Source: JBBREP01 sp038202885 (GTDB lineage Bacteria > Actinomycetota > Acidimicrobiia > IMCC26256 > PALSA-610). Taken from it: a DNA stretch of 64,000 nt. The notes under the pieces are model-generated. The model ran no database searches. It had not been told where the DNA came from and was given only the letters and a program-made list of their open reading frames with translations. This document shows, piece after piece, positions 18,367-26,318 of this stretch. Each line of letters opens with the position of its first letter. The stretch's first letter is position 1. The position numbers and the translations under genes were made by a program. The stretch is from contig JBBREP010000007.1 of the NCBI GenBank assembly GCA_038202885.1, forward strand, positions 14,589 through 78,588, in the 5' to 3' direction.

Positions 18367-19374
18367 CTAGACGCTCGACTTCAAGGGCATCACGAAACGG
18401 TCATCGTGGTCGAAGTTGCGTGCGTACAAGTCGGCGAGCGCGCGGGCCTCGTCGGCCGTCAGCGCCAAATCGGACGCGGCCGCGTACTCACGCACCTCGT
18501 CGACAGTGACGACCGTCGGCAGCACGTTGGCGAACGCCGCATTGGCGAGGATCCCAGCGACGGCGGCTTGACCGATCGTCCGCCCCGTCTCAGGCGCCCA
18601 CAAGAACGCGAGCGATTCGGCCTTCTCGAAGTTGTCGCGCATGTTGTCGCGGTTGCGGTGCGCTCGGTGATCGCCCGCCGGGAACACGGTGTCGATCGTG
18701 ACCTTGCCCGACAACGAATCCGACGCGTGCGGCACGCGCGAGATCAGGCTGCAGTCGCCGCTCTGGACGCGTGGTTGGGCCGCGAACGTGAGGCCAGGCT
18801 CCTGTTCGAGCACGTTGAACACTGTCTGCAGCGTGCAGATCGGACGATCGCGCACTGCTTCGATGCCTTCGGTGACCCAGCCGATGGCCGGTCCGAGCGC
18901 CACACCGATCTCGCGGATCTTGCCTTCGGCGCGCAAACTCGCAAGCAGTTCCCACAGCGCGTCGTCGCGAATCGGGTCAATGCGCACGTTGTGGAGTTGG
19001 TAGAGGTCGATGTAGTCGGTGCCGAGCCGGCGCAGCGACGCTTCGAGCTGATGGCGGATGGCATCGAGGCCGAAATCCTGCGGACGCTCGCGCTGGCCCG
19101 CCGGGCGCGGCGCGTCGATGTCGTAGCCGCACTTGGTGGTGAGCACGATCTCGTCACGATGGGTCGACAGGAGCGGCGCGAGCATCGTCTCGCCGATCCC
19201 GTCGTCGCCGTAGACGGGAGCCGTGTCGATGAAGTTGATGCCGCAGTCGAGCGCGGCGTGCAGCATCGCTTGTGGGTCCTCGACGGCACCCCACCAGTTG
19301 CTCGCGAGCGTCCACGTACCGATCCCCACCTCGGAGACCGTCAGGTCACTGGCACCAAAGCGGCGAAATCGCAT
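18367..19374 (-). CDS. aldo/keto reductase
   Basis: A 335-residue NADPH-dependent (beta/alpha)8-barrel reductase. D50, Y55 and K81 (INFIDTAPVYGD and TTKCGY) supply three of the four catalytic residues. In the fourth position the family His is replaced: the region YIDLYQLHNVRID has QLHN with His present, which matches the fourth member. Substrate unknown; the family reduces aldehydes and ketones. TAACAT at 19381-19386 followed by six bases and ATG indicates a leaderless promoter. The TetR gene follows directly. Confidence 0.9.
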   Translation of the reverse strand: MRFRRFGASDLTVSEVGIGTWTLASNWWGAVEDPQAMLHAALDCGINFIDTAPVYGDDGIGETMLAPLLSTHRDEIVLTTKCGYDIDAPRPAGQRERPQDFGLDAIRHQLEASLRRLGTDYIDLYQLHNVRIDPIRDDALWELLASLRAEGKIREIGVALGPAIGWVTEGIEAVRDRPICTLQTVFNVLEQEPGLTFAAQPRVQSGDCSLISRVPHASDSLSGKVTIDTVFPAGDHRAHRNRDNMRDNFEKAESLAFLWAPETGRTIGQAAVAGILANAAFANVLPTVVTVDEVREYAAASDLALTADEARALADLYARNFDHDDRFVMPLKSSV

Positions 19375-19386
19375 CGCGGGATGTTA
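19375..19386 (-). promoter_or_regulatory. leaderless promoter of the aldo/keto reductase operon
   Basis: TAACAT (19386-19381 on the minus strand) is followed by CCCGCG and the ATG at 19374. It overlaps the 3' end of the small membrane-protein gene upstream, so this operon starts inside its neighbour's terminus. Confidence 0.55.
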
Positions 19387-19737
19387 CGGCCGGCCTTCGC
19401 CGTCCGCGGCACCGGGCGTAGGGCCGGAGTCGGGGCGTGCGGTCGTGCTCGACTGCTGCTTCGCGGCGCGCTCCTGGCGTTCTTCGCGCTCGGCCGCTCG
19501 GATCGCGTACCCGAACACGATGGCGCCTGGCAGCGCGACACAACTCACCGCCAGGCCGATCGTCGCCGCGGTCACAGTCCAGGTCGGAAAGTCGGTGATG
19601 GCGCCGACCACGAACGCGAGGATCGCCGCGGCGAGTGCGCCGTACCCGATCCGTTTGCCGAGCACCACCCACGTGCGGATCAGGGTGCGGCGCCGGTCGA
19701 CGGCATCGGGACTCGTTGTGGGTTCCACAGCACTCAT
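19384..19737 (-). CDS. small two-helix membrane protein
   Basis: A 117-residue protein with two hydrophobic helices (about 29-48 and 53-77) joined by a short loop. It is flanked by a charged N-terminus and an Arg/Glu-rich, Ala/Pro/Gly-rich cytoplasmic tail. I do not recognise a family. Similar small proteins sit beside folate genes in other actinobacteria, but I cannot assign a role. The ATG at 19737 overlaps the folP stop as ATGA, so translation is coupled. Longer reading in the same frame overlaps folP in another frame and is rejected. Confidence 0.7.
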   Translation of the reverse strand: MSAVEPTTSPDAVDRRRTLIRTWVVLGKRIGYGALAAAILAFVVGAITDFPTWTVTAATIGLAVSCVALPGAIVFGYAIRAAEREERQERAAKQQSSTTARPDSGPTPGAADGEGRP

Positions 19738-20696
19738 GTTGGCGTGGGCGCGATGCGTGCGTCCCACCGGAGTTCGGCCGCGAGGCCTGCGCCGCTTGCG
19801 AGTGGCTCGCGACCTTCGAGCACGTCGAGCACCGCGAGAAAGTCGCGCACGGCGGCGACGTCGTGCACGCGCAGCATCGACGACGGCGCCCGCGCGATCG
19901 CGTACGCGATCGCAGCGAGAGTTCCGGCGAGCCGTTCGCGCGGCGCTCGCCCTGTGATCACGCCAACGAAGTCCTTCCGCGACAGCGCGAGCAGCACTGG
20001 CCGTCCGAGTGCGGCGACATCGTCGAGCGCGCGCAGCACCTCGACGGTCTGCGACGCGGTCTTGGAAAAGTCGGGTCCGGGATCCACGATCAACTGTTCG
20101 GATGCCACCCCAGCCGCTTCGAGTTCGGCGAGCCGCGTCGTGAGCAGATCGAGCACGTCGCCAGCTACGCCGCCGGGAACGTCGTCGTACAGCTCGCGCG
20201 CGTCTTCGCGCGTCTTTGGGCGCCAGCGCGTGTGCATCACGACGAGCCCAGCGTTGTGCCGTGCGATGACGGCCGCGAGCGACGGATCGCACAGACCCGA
20301 GACATCGTTGATGATGTCGGCGCCCGCGCGCAGCACCGCGTCGGCAACGCCCGCGCGGTAGGTGTCGATGGAAATCACGCAGTCGCTCTCCCGTCGCAGC
20401 CCTTCGACGACGGGCAGCACCCTTTCCAACTCTTCATCAACGGTGATTTCGGGAACCCCCGTGATGGCCGATTGTCCCCCAATGTCGATGATGGTCGCAC
20501 CATCGGCCACCAACGCGATCGAGCGGGCCACGCAGGCGTCGACCGAATCGAGGTCGCCACCGTCGGAGAACGAATCCGGCGTCGCGTTGACGACGCCCAT
20601 GATCAGCGGCCGGTCGATCGTGATCTCACGATCGCGGCAGCGCAATCTGATCGAAGATGGGCTCGGATCGGATGGCATCGACGCTCGCGTGTTCAT
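19734..20696 (-). CDS. folP: dihydropteroate synthase
   Basis: A 320-residue TIM-barrel enzyme that condenses p-aminobenzoate with dihydropterin pyrophosphate in folate synthesis. MGVVNATPDSFSDGG (33-47) is the pyrophosphate loop. DIGGQSA, with Gly-Gln-Ser where most members have GGES/ESTRP, is the second signature in slightly divergent form. DPGPDFSKT (about 215) is the third region. The divergence suggests that it may be the second, non-essential FolP paralogue seen in actinobacteria. It overlaps its upstream glycosyltransferase and the downstream membrane protein by four bases each. Confidence 0.82.
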   Translation of the reverse strand: MNTRASMPSDPSPSSIRLRCRDREITIDRPLIMGVVNATPDSFSDGGDLDSVDACVARSIALVADGATIIDIGGQSAITGVPEITVDEELERVLPVVEGLRRESDCVISIDTYRAGVADAVLRAGADIINDVSGLCDPSLAAVIARHNAGLVVMHTRWRPKTREDARELYDDVPGGVAGDVLDLLTTRLAELEAAGVASEQLIVDPGPDFSKTASQTVEVLRALDDVAALGRPVLLALSRKDFVGVITGRAPRERLAGTLAAIAYAIARAPSSMLRVHDVAAVRDFLAVLDVLEGREPLASGAGLAAELRWDARIAPTPT

Positions 20697-21730
20697 CGGT
20701 TGAGTCCCACGAACGTCAGCGCTTCGTCGATGCGCCACGGCAGATCGGTAATGGAGAACGAGAGGCGTGCTCGGCGCAGGTTCACGTCGAGGAACCGCTC
20801 CGAGGGCCGGGCGAGGAACTTCACGAGCTCGGCGGGTTCGTCGAGTGCGAAGAAACGCAGACCGCACGCCTCGATCTCGCCGAGCACCGCAAACGCGCCG
20901 ACCACGCAGGGTCGGCGCGCGATGACGGATTCGATCGCGGCGTCGCCGAAACGCTCCCAGGTCGAAGGCAGGAGCACGACATCGCACGCAGCGTAGGCAT
21001 CGGCCATGGACGCGGCCGGTCCGATCGTCACCGGGACCGGGCACCGTTCGAGCAAGCGATGCACGAGCGGCGCGACGTCGTCATCAATAGGTCCACGAAG
21101 CCAGTACCGCAACGGCGTTGCAGGAAACATCGTGTGCAGGGTCTGCAGGTAGCGGATCGCGCCAGCCACGTTGGTGCGCTCACTCGCGCGCGATGGCTGG
21201 AAGAACACGATCTCGTCGTCGCCGAACCGCAGCGCGTCGCGCGTCGTTGCGCGATCTCCGGGTGGAGCATCGAGATCGAAATGATTGTGCACCGTCGACA
21301 CCGGCGCGAACCCACGAGCGCGCAACTCGCGGCGCGATCGCAAGTTGATCGTGGTGTGCAACGCGCCCGGCACCGCGAGCGGAAACTCGTTTGGTTCGTC
21401 GCCGTCGCTGTCGTATTCCCCGCCGGGTTGCCAGGGCAAGTCGTGATGGCGCAACACAACGCGTCCGCCGTGCGCGGCGAAGTCGGTGAGCGCGGCGGCA
21501 GCGGCACGGGCCCGCTCGCCATAGCGCGGGAGCGAACACAGGTTGTCGACGATGACGAGGTCGCTCCCGGTGAGTGCATCCGAGAGTTCCTGCGCGTCGG
21601 CGAAGCGTCCGTCGCCACGACGGACAGCGAAGTCGAGTTCACCGAGTGCGGTCGCCCAGTGCGCCGACTGCGCGCCGATACCTCCATCGTCGTCGAGTGG
21701 ATGCGAGAGCATCGTTGCGGTTCGCGCCAC
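20693..21730 (-). CDS. glycosyltransferase (GT4-like)
   Basis: A 345-residue GT-B fold glycosyltransferase. The N-terminus MLSHPLDDDGGIGAQS supplies the family glycine loop. The C-terminal region ASMADAYAACDVVLLPSTWERFGDAAIES contains the nucleotide-sugar motif, here the E-x(7)-E-like ending WERFGDAAIE. The start is GTG 21730: a TACCGT hexamer lies six bases upstream and the upstream frame up to 21910 has no coding character. It is translationally coupled to folP. A link between a glycosyl transfer and folate could be fortuitous. The substrate is not predictable. Confidence 0.75.
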   Translation of the reverse strand: MARTATMLSHPLDDDGGIGAQSAHWATALGELDFAVRRGDGRFADAQELSDALTGSDLVIVDNLCSLPRYGERARAAAAALTDFAAHGGRVVLRHHDLPWQPGGEYDSDGDEPNEFPLAVPGALHTTINLRSRRELRARGFAPVSTVHNHFDLDAPPGDRATTRDALRFGDDEIVFFQPSRASERTNVAGAIRYLQTLHTMFPATPLRYWLRGPIDDDVAPLVHRLLERCPVPVTIGPAASMADAYAACDVVLLPSTWERFGDAAIESVIARRPCVVGAFAVLGEIEACGLRFFALDEPAELVKFLARPSERFLDVNLRRARLSFSITDLPWRIDEALTFVGLNR

Positions 21731-21742
21731 GTCGCGACGGTA
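21731..21742 (-). promoter_or_regulatory. leaderless promoter of the glycosyltransferase-folP operon
   Basis: TACCGT (21742-21737 on the minus strand) followed by CGCGAC and GTG at 21730 matches the spacing seen at other leaderless starts in the window. Confidence 0.5.
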
Positions 21743-22077
21743 TCGGCCCGGGGCTGACAGGCCTGGCTCGGCACGCTCGGTGGGACTCGCGCGCGCCAGC
21801 ACCACTGTCCGTGAGAAACGTCGGATCCGACTGGGAAAACCGTGGATTGAGGGGTTGCCAAGCGCCTCCACAATGCGCACACTCCTTGGGCACGTGAGGG
21901 TGACGATCACAGCAGGTTGTGCGCGTCTCGGGTGGAGCCGGCCAACTCACGAGGAAGGGGGAGCATCGAGGAACGCCACTGCGGACACGACGCCGGCGGC
22001 ACGGTCGCGACCACTGCGACCAACGACCCTGCCGCGTACGCCGTGCCCACGGTGCTGCCCGCAACGATGCCTTCGGC
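21743..22077. other. divergent intergenic region, no gene seen
   Basis: These 335 bases separate the glycosyltransferase operon from the HD-GYP pair. Both flanking frames stay open into it (to 21910 and from 21919), but the translations are Arg/Thr/Ser-rich and lack family similarity. I therefore treat them as non-coding. I see no tRNA, strong hairpin or clear -10 hexamer in front of the GTG at 22078. Confidence 0.5.
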
Positions 22078-23472
22078 GTGACTGATTTCCCCCGCCACCT
22101 CCGGCTCCTCACCACCGCAACCGCGACGCTCGCGATCGCCGTTTTCGCTTGCGCCGTCGCGCGTGACGGCGGGCTCCCGCCCGTCGTGCCCTGCGTCTTG
22201 CTCGCAGCGATGGCGATCGTCGCCGAACACCAGCGGCTCACGTTGCGCACCGGCATCGACATCAGCCCTGGGGTCGTCGTGCTGGCGGCGTCGGTGGTCG
22301 TGTTCCGACGTTTCGACGCAACCGCCGGCCCGATCCTCATCGGCGCGTGCGGCGGGCTGCACCTCGCCTGTACCGGATCGGGTCGACGAGGCTGGATCGT
22401 GTTTCATGCCGCGAGTTCGTCGCTCGGCGCCGCCGCGGCGACCGCGTGTTACTGGGCCATGCCGGCGCAGTTCGTCGCTCGCCTGCCGCTCGGCGTGCTC
22501 GCGATCGTTCCGGTTGCGTGCACCGCAATGATCGTCGAGACGATGGTCGTCGCCGCGTCGTATCGGATCGAAGGAGTGACGCGGCTACGTCACTGGGCCG
22601 CCGAGCTGGCGGTGATCGGTGCCGAGGTGCTGGTCTTCGCGGTCGTTGGCGCACTGATCGGCGTACTGATCAACGCACTTGGATGGTCCGTCGTCGCGCT
22701 GTTGCTCGTGCCGGTGTTGCTCGTGCGGCGGGTGCTGGCGTCGGCCGTTGCCCTCGGTGATGCCCATGCGTCGACGCTGTCCGCCTTGATGCACGCACTT
22801 GAGGCGAAGGATCCGTATACCGCTGCGCACGCGGCCCGGGTGGCGCGTTACGCGACGTACATCGGCGAAGAGTTGGGGATGACGACATACCGACTGGAGC
22901 AGCTGCGCCAGGCCGCACTGCTGCACGATGTCGGCAAGCTCGTCGTGCCGAATCAGCTCTTGAACAAGCCGGGCCGCCTCACCCCAGACGAATACGCTGT
23001 CGTCCGTCGACATGAGGGCGTGTCGGTGGCGATGTTGTCGTGCATCGACCTGCTCGGGCCGATCTCCCACGCCGTTGCCGATGTACGTCACGACACAGAT
23101 CGCCAACCCCGTTCCCTTGAAGCCCACGTGATCGCGGTCGCCGATGCCTACGACGCCATGACGTCGACCCGGAGTTATCGGCGTGCGCTCACCCAGGAGG
23201 TGGCCTTCGATGAGCTCATCGCGAAGTCGGGGACCCAGTTTCTCACCCCGTGTGTCGACGCGCTGATCACGGCGTTGACCCGTCGCGATGAGCGTCATGG
23301 CGACGGGTGTGAGCAGGCAATGGAGCCGACGTCGGCGTGGCGGGTCGCGCCGCCGATCGCCGGAGTCGGCTCAGCCGGACTCGGTGACTTCGAGCCCGAA
23401 CGCACCGTCGACCTCGACCTCGACGAAGCCGAGGTGACCGACCTGTTCGATCGGCTCGGGGCGGCGCGGTGA
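22078..23472 (+). CDS. membrane protein with degenerate HD-GYP domain
   Basis: A 464-residue protein. Residues about 8-220 form six or so membrane helices, and the rest is an HD-GYP-type metal phosphohydrolase domain. The HD core is intact (H251; HD 283-284 in LLHDVGKL; H312 in RRHEG). However, the region that should read HHE-x-DGxGYP is VRHDTDRQP (337-345), so GYP is lost and one His is replaced. The family cleaves c-di-GMP, and this member may have altered or no activity. The start GTG 22078 is chosen because the coding pattern begins there. Its stop overlaps the next gene as GTGA. Confidence 0.82.
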   Translation: MTDFPRHLRLLTTATATLAIAVFACAVARDGGLPPVVPCVLLAAMAIVAEHQRLTLRTGIDISPGVVVLAASVVVFRRFDATAGPILIGACGGLHLACTGSGRRGWIVFHAASSSLGAAAATACYWAMPAQFVARLPLGVLAIVPVACTAMIVETMVVAASYRIEGVTRLRHWAAELAVIGAEVLVFAVVGALIGVLINALGWSVVALLLVPVLLVRRVLASAVALGDAHASTLSALMHALEAKDPYTAAHAARVARYATYIGEELGMTTYRLEQLRQAALLHDVGKLVVPNQLLNKPGRLTPDEYAVVRRHEGVSVAMLSCIDLLGPISHAVADVRHDTDRQPRSLEAHVIAVADAYDAMTSTRSYRRALTQEVAFDELIAKSGTQFLTPCVDALITALTRRDERHGDGCEQAMEPTSAWRVAPPIAGVGSAGLGDFEPERTVDLDLDEAEVTDLFDRLGAAR

Positions 23473-24653
23473 ACCTGCACACCGCGCTGCGCGGCCGTCG
23501 CGTTCGCACTGCCGCGGTTGGGGTGGCCGTGGCGGTTGCCTGCGCCGCGTTCGTCCTTGTCGAGATGCAGCCATCGGGCGCGCTCGCCACCGCCGCGATC
23601 CTGGGTGCTGGGATCGTCGCCGGTGAACTCCTCGTGCTGCGATGGGACGCCGACGGCGAATTGCCCTTGTCATACGCCGTCTTTCTCGTGGTGGCACGGG
23701 GTCTGGACCTGCGCTGGGCGATGGCCACCGTGGTGGTCGCCGAAGCGATCGCGGTCTTCGGTCGCCGGCCGCGCGCCGGCCGGCTCGACATCGACACGGC
23801 AACGCAACGGGTCGCGGTCGGCCTCGCGACGATCTTCGGTTTTCGCGGCGCATTTGCCGTGGTCGCCCACACCGAAAAACTCGACGCGGTCGTCGCGGCG
23901 CTGCTCATCGGCGCCGCGAGTGCGGCGTGCGCCGACGGCGCGTTGCGCCGTACACAGCGCCGGCCGATCGAATGGTCCGAGCGAGCGATGCTCGCGTGGG
24001 CCACGCTCGTATCGTGCGGTCTGCTCATGGCGATCGCGGACCGCGGTGTGGGCGGCGCCGGCCGCATGGGCGTGGCGGGCGCGGCGCTGCTCGCATTGCC
24101 GCTACTCGCGGCATGGTTCAGTTTCGAGCGCGTCGCGGCGATTCGTCGGGCGCACCGCCAGACGATCGAGGCGTTGTCGATGGCGCCCGAACTCGCTGGC
24201 CTCGTGGAACCTGGGACCACAGACCGAGTCGCGGACCTCGCGCGTGCAGTCGGCGAACACGTCGGCCTGACGGCGGGCGAACTCGAGACCCTCGACGCCG
24301 CGGCGCGCCTCCAGCACCTGGGTGCTGTGACACTCGATGACCCCGCGCACGGCGCGGACGCGCTGGGTACCGGCGACGTTGCCAGGGCCACTGCGGAGAT
24401 GTTGCGACGCGTCCCTGCCTTTGCGGCCGCGGGCGAGATCGTGCGCCGCGCGGGGGCTCGTCGCAGCGTCGTGCTGCTCGATGCTCGCGGCAGCTTGTCG
24501 GCGAACGTGCTGCAAAAGGTCAGCCACTACGACGTTGCGCGCGCCGCCGGACTCGACCCGGCGTCGGCCATTGCGGTGTTACGTGCCGCGGACGCTGACC
24601 GGCGGTCGTGCAGCACCATCGACGCGCTCGAGTTCGTGCTGCTCACCGGTTGA
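23469..24653 (+). CDS. membrane pseudo-HD-GYP paralogue
   Basis: A 394-residue protein with the same architecture as its upstream partner: about six membrane helices (15-215), then a helical C-terminal domain. By length and pattern, TDRVADLARAVGEHVGLTAG aligns with the partner's first HD helix, but the catalytic pair is gone (LQHLG at 281-285 where LLHDVG is expected). No GYP region exists. It is therefore probably a non-catalytic partner or binding protein formed by duplication. Translation is coupled through GTGA. The last 75 bases overlap a convergent gene. Confidence 0.72.
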   Translation: MNLHTALRGRRVRTAAVGVAVAVACAAFVLVEMQPSGALATAAILGAGIVAGELLVLRWDADGELPLSYAVFLVVARGLDLRWAMATVVVAEAIAVFGRRPRAGRLDIDTATQRVAVGLATIFGFRGAFAVVAHTEKLDAVVAALLIGAASAACADGALRRTQRRPIEWSERAMLAWATLVSCGLLMAIADRGVGGAGRMGVAGAALLALPLLAAWFSFERVAAIRRAHRQTIEALSMAPELAGLVEPGTTDRVADLARAVGEHVGLTAGELETLDAAARLQHLGAVTLDDPAHGADALGTGDVARATAEMLRRVPAFAAAGEIVRRAGARRSVVLLDARGSLSANVLQKVSHYDVARAAGLDPASAIAVLRAADADRRSCSTIDALEFVLLTG

Positions 24654-25469
24654 CGCGCGCTCGCGGGGCACGACCCGCACCGAACTCGTTCCCGCGTCGA
24701 GGTCTTCGCGCTCGACGATGGCGTCGATGCTGACATCGACGGGTAGATCGATTGGGACATCGATTGGGACATCCGCGCTGGCATCGACTGGGACATCGAC
24801 GGGCGCCGTCGACGCGTCGACGAGCGCGTTGGCGTCGTCAGCAGCTCGCCGATTCGGGCGCGCCGTGCGGAAGTTGCCGTGCGCAGCGGGAATCAACGTG
24901 TCGGCCGCCAGCGTCTGGTGCCCGAACATGTCATCGGCGTGTGCATGTAGCCGGCGCCGGCGGCGGCTGGCGTGGAACGCGACATCGATCAACCCGACCG
25001 CGAGGATGAGATCACCGAAGCTGATCACCTCGTTCGTGGCCGGCGCATAGATGACGTCGGTGAGCCAATACAGGTGTGTGCTCGAATCGGTGGCGTGGTG
25101 CTTCACGGTCGGCTTCAGTCCACCGTCGACCACCCAGTCGTACGGCACGCGGACGGGCATTCCGTGGTTGACCGTGATGGCGACTGCGTTACACGCAATG
25201 CCGATCAGCACGACCGTCATCCCTGTGCGTAGGAGGTTGCGTCCGCTGAACGCCAGCAGCAGCGCGTACGAGGCGACGAGTGCGCCGAAGCCGAGGTCGT
25301 GGCCCCCTGGCGACGGGAGGTGCTCGCTCACGACCGACAACGCGACCCCGGCGCCGAACAGCAGTCCCCAGCGCCAACGCGTGTCCAGCAGCATCGCGGC
25401 GTAGCTCCCGCGGGTGACCAAGGGGGTCGCGAGCGCCAGGGCGACGCTGATCCACAGGAAACCCGTCAC
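24579..25469 (-). CDS. DUF5317-like membrane protein with repetitive C-terminus
   Basis: A 296-residue protein. Five hydrophobic segments in residues 1-165 and the motif DWVVDGGLKPTVKHHATDSSTHL (shown here by its core GGLKPTVKHH) match actinobacterial DUF5317 proteins of unknown function. The C-terminal 120 residues are hydrophilic and contain an Asp/Val/Pro-rich tract of short repeats (DVPVDASADVPIDVPIDLPV), encoded by about 12-bp direct repeats at 24731-24800. The 3' end overlaps the convergent pseudo-HD-GYP gene by 75 bases, so the true stop-proximal tail may be an extension acquired by read-through. Confidence 0.7.
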   Translation of the reverse strand: MTGFLWISVALALATPLVTRGSYAAMLLDTRWRWGLLFGAGVALSVVSEHLPSPGGHDLGFGALVASYALLLAFSGRNLLRTGMTVVLIGIACNAVAITVNHGMPVRVPYDWVVDGGLKPTVKHHATDSSTHLYWLTDVIYAPATNEVISFGDLILAVGLIDVAFHASRRRRRLHAHADDMFGHQTLAADTLIPAAHGNFRTARPNRRAADDANALVDASTAPVDVPVDASADVPIDVPIDLPVDVSIDAIVEREDLDAGTSSVRVVPRERASTGEQHELERVDGAARPPVSVRGT

Positions 25470-25513
25470 ATGCCCAACGGTACCGGCCGCGGGTGTGCGG
25501 ACCGCGGCACCTC

Positions 25514-25526
25514 TACGATGCCGCGC
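25514..25526 (+). promoter_or_regulatory. leaderless promoter of the acyl-CoA catabolic cluster
   Basis: TACGAT (25514-25519) followed by seven bases and ATG at 25527. It lies in the 57-bp gap from the divergent DUF5317 gene. Confidence 0.55.
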
Positions 25527-26318
25527 ATGCAGTCAGCGACATCCGATGTCCAGTACGAAGTCGAGGGTCCGATCGCGCGCATCACGATCGATCGCCCGCA
25601 GCGCCGTAACGCTATGTCGTTCACGGTGATCGAAGGTTTGCTCGAGTCGTTCAGGAGTGCGGCCAACGACGCCAATGTGCGCGTCGTCGTACTTACCGGC
25701 GCGGGCGACAAAGCGTTTTGTGCCGGCGCCGATCTGAGTGGCATCGCCGACAACGCGAGCTTCGCCGAGGTACATGTCGCGCGCGGTCGACTCGCCGAGT
25801 TGTTCGAACTCATGCGCACGCTCGCCAAACCGTCGATCGCCCGCGTGCGCGGCTACGCGCTCGCCGGTGGGTTCGGCCTGGCGTGCGCATGCGATCTCTT
25901 GGTCGCAGCCGACGACGCCGTCTTCGGCACCCCGGAGATCAACATCGGCCTGTGGCCCTACATGATCACCGTGCCGCTGTTGCGATCCCTGCCGCCCAAG
26001 CGGCTGCTCGAACTGATGATGACCGGACGGCGTGTCGATGCGACGGAGGCATTGCAGCTCGGTATCGCCACCAGCGTTGTGTCCGTCGCCGATCTCGATG
26101 CTGCCGTCGACGAACTCGCCGCAACGCTCGCTTCGAAACCGCCGCTTGCGTTGCAGTGGGGGAGAGAGTCGTTCTATCGAACGCTCGAAGAACACGACAG
26201 CACCGCGGCGCTTGCATACTTGCACGCGATGCTGACGATCACGACGAACACCGACGACGCGGCCGAGGGTGTTACCGCGTTCGCCGAAAAGCGTGCGCCG
26301 CGCTGGAGCGGACGATGA
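25527..26318 (+). CDS. enoyl-CoA hydratase/isomerase family protein
   Basis: A 263-residue crotonase-fold enzyme. The first oxyanion-hole segment is KAFCAGADLSGI (about 59-70) and the second is GYALAGGFGLACACD (about 111-125), with FGTPEINIGLWPY typical of the substrate loop. The usual catalytic Glu pair of true hydratases is not obvious: the site after GGFGLA has A/C, where E is common. Isomerase, hydrolase or another crotonase chemistry is therefore possible. It is the first gene of the cluster and overlaps the carboxylase beta subunit gene as ATGA. Confidence 0.85.
   Translation: MQSATSDVQYEVEGPIARITIDRPQRRNAMSFTVIEGLLESFRSAANDANVRVVVLTGAGDKAFCAGADLSGIADNASFAEVHVARGRLAELFELMRTLAKPSIARVRGYALAGGFGLACACDLLVAADDAVFGTPEINIGLWPYMITVPLLRSLPPKRLLELMMTGRRVDATEALQLGIATSVVSVADLDAAVDELAATLASKPPLALQWGRESFYRTLEEHDSTAALAYLHAMLTITTNTDDAAEGVTAFAEKRAPRWSGR

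Noticed and set aside
21743..22077. Long open frames from both flanking genes extending into this gap
   Set aside because: Translations are Arg/Ser/Thr-rich without motifs, and the family-like N-termini begin at 21730 and 22078.
25718..26314. An open frame upstream of the carboxylase beta subunit
   Set aside because: It overlaps the enoyl-CoA hydratase gene; the ATG at 26315 matches the family start and gives an ATGA overlap.
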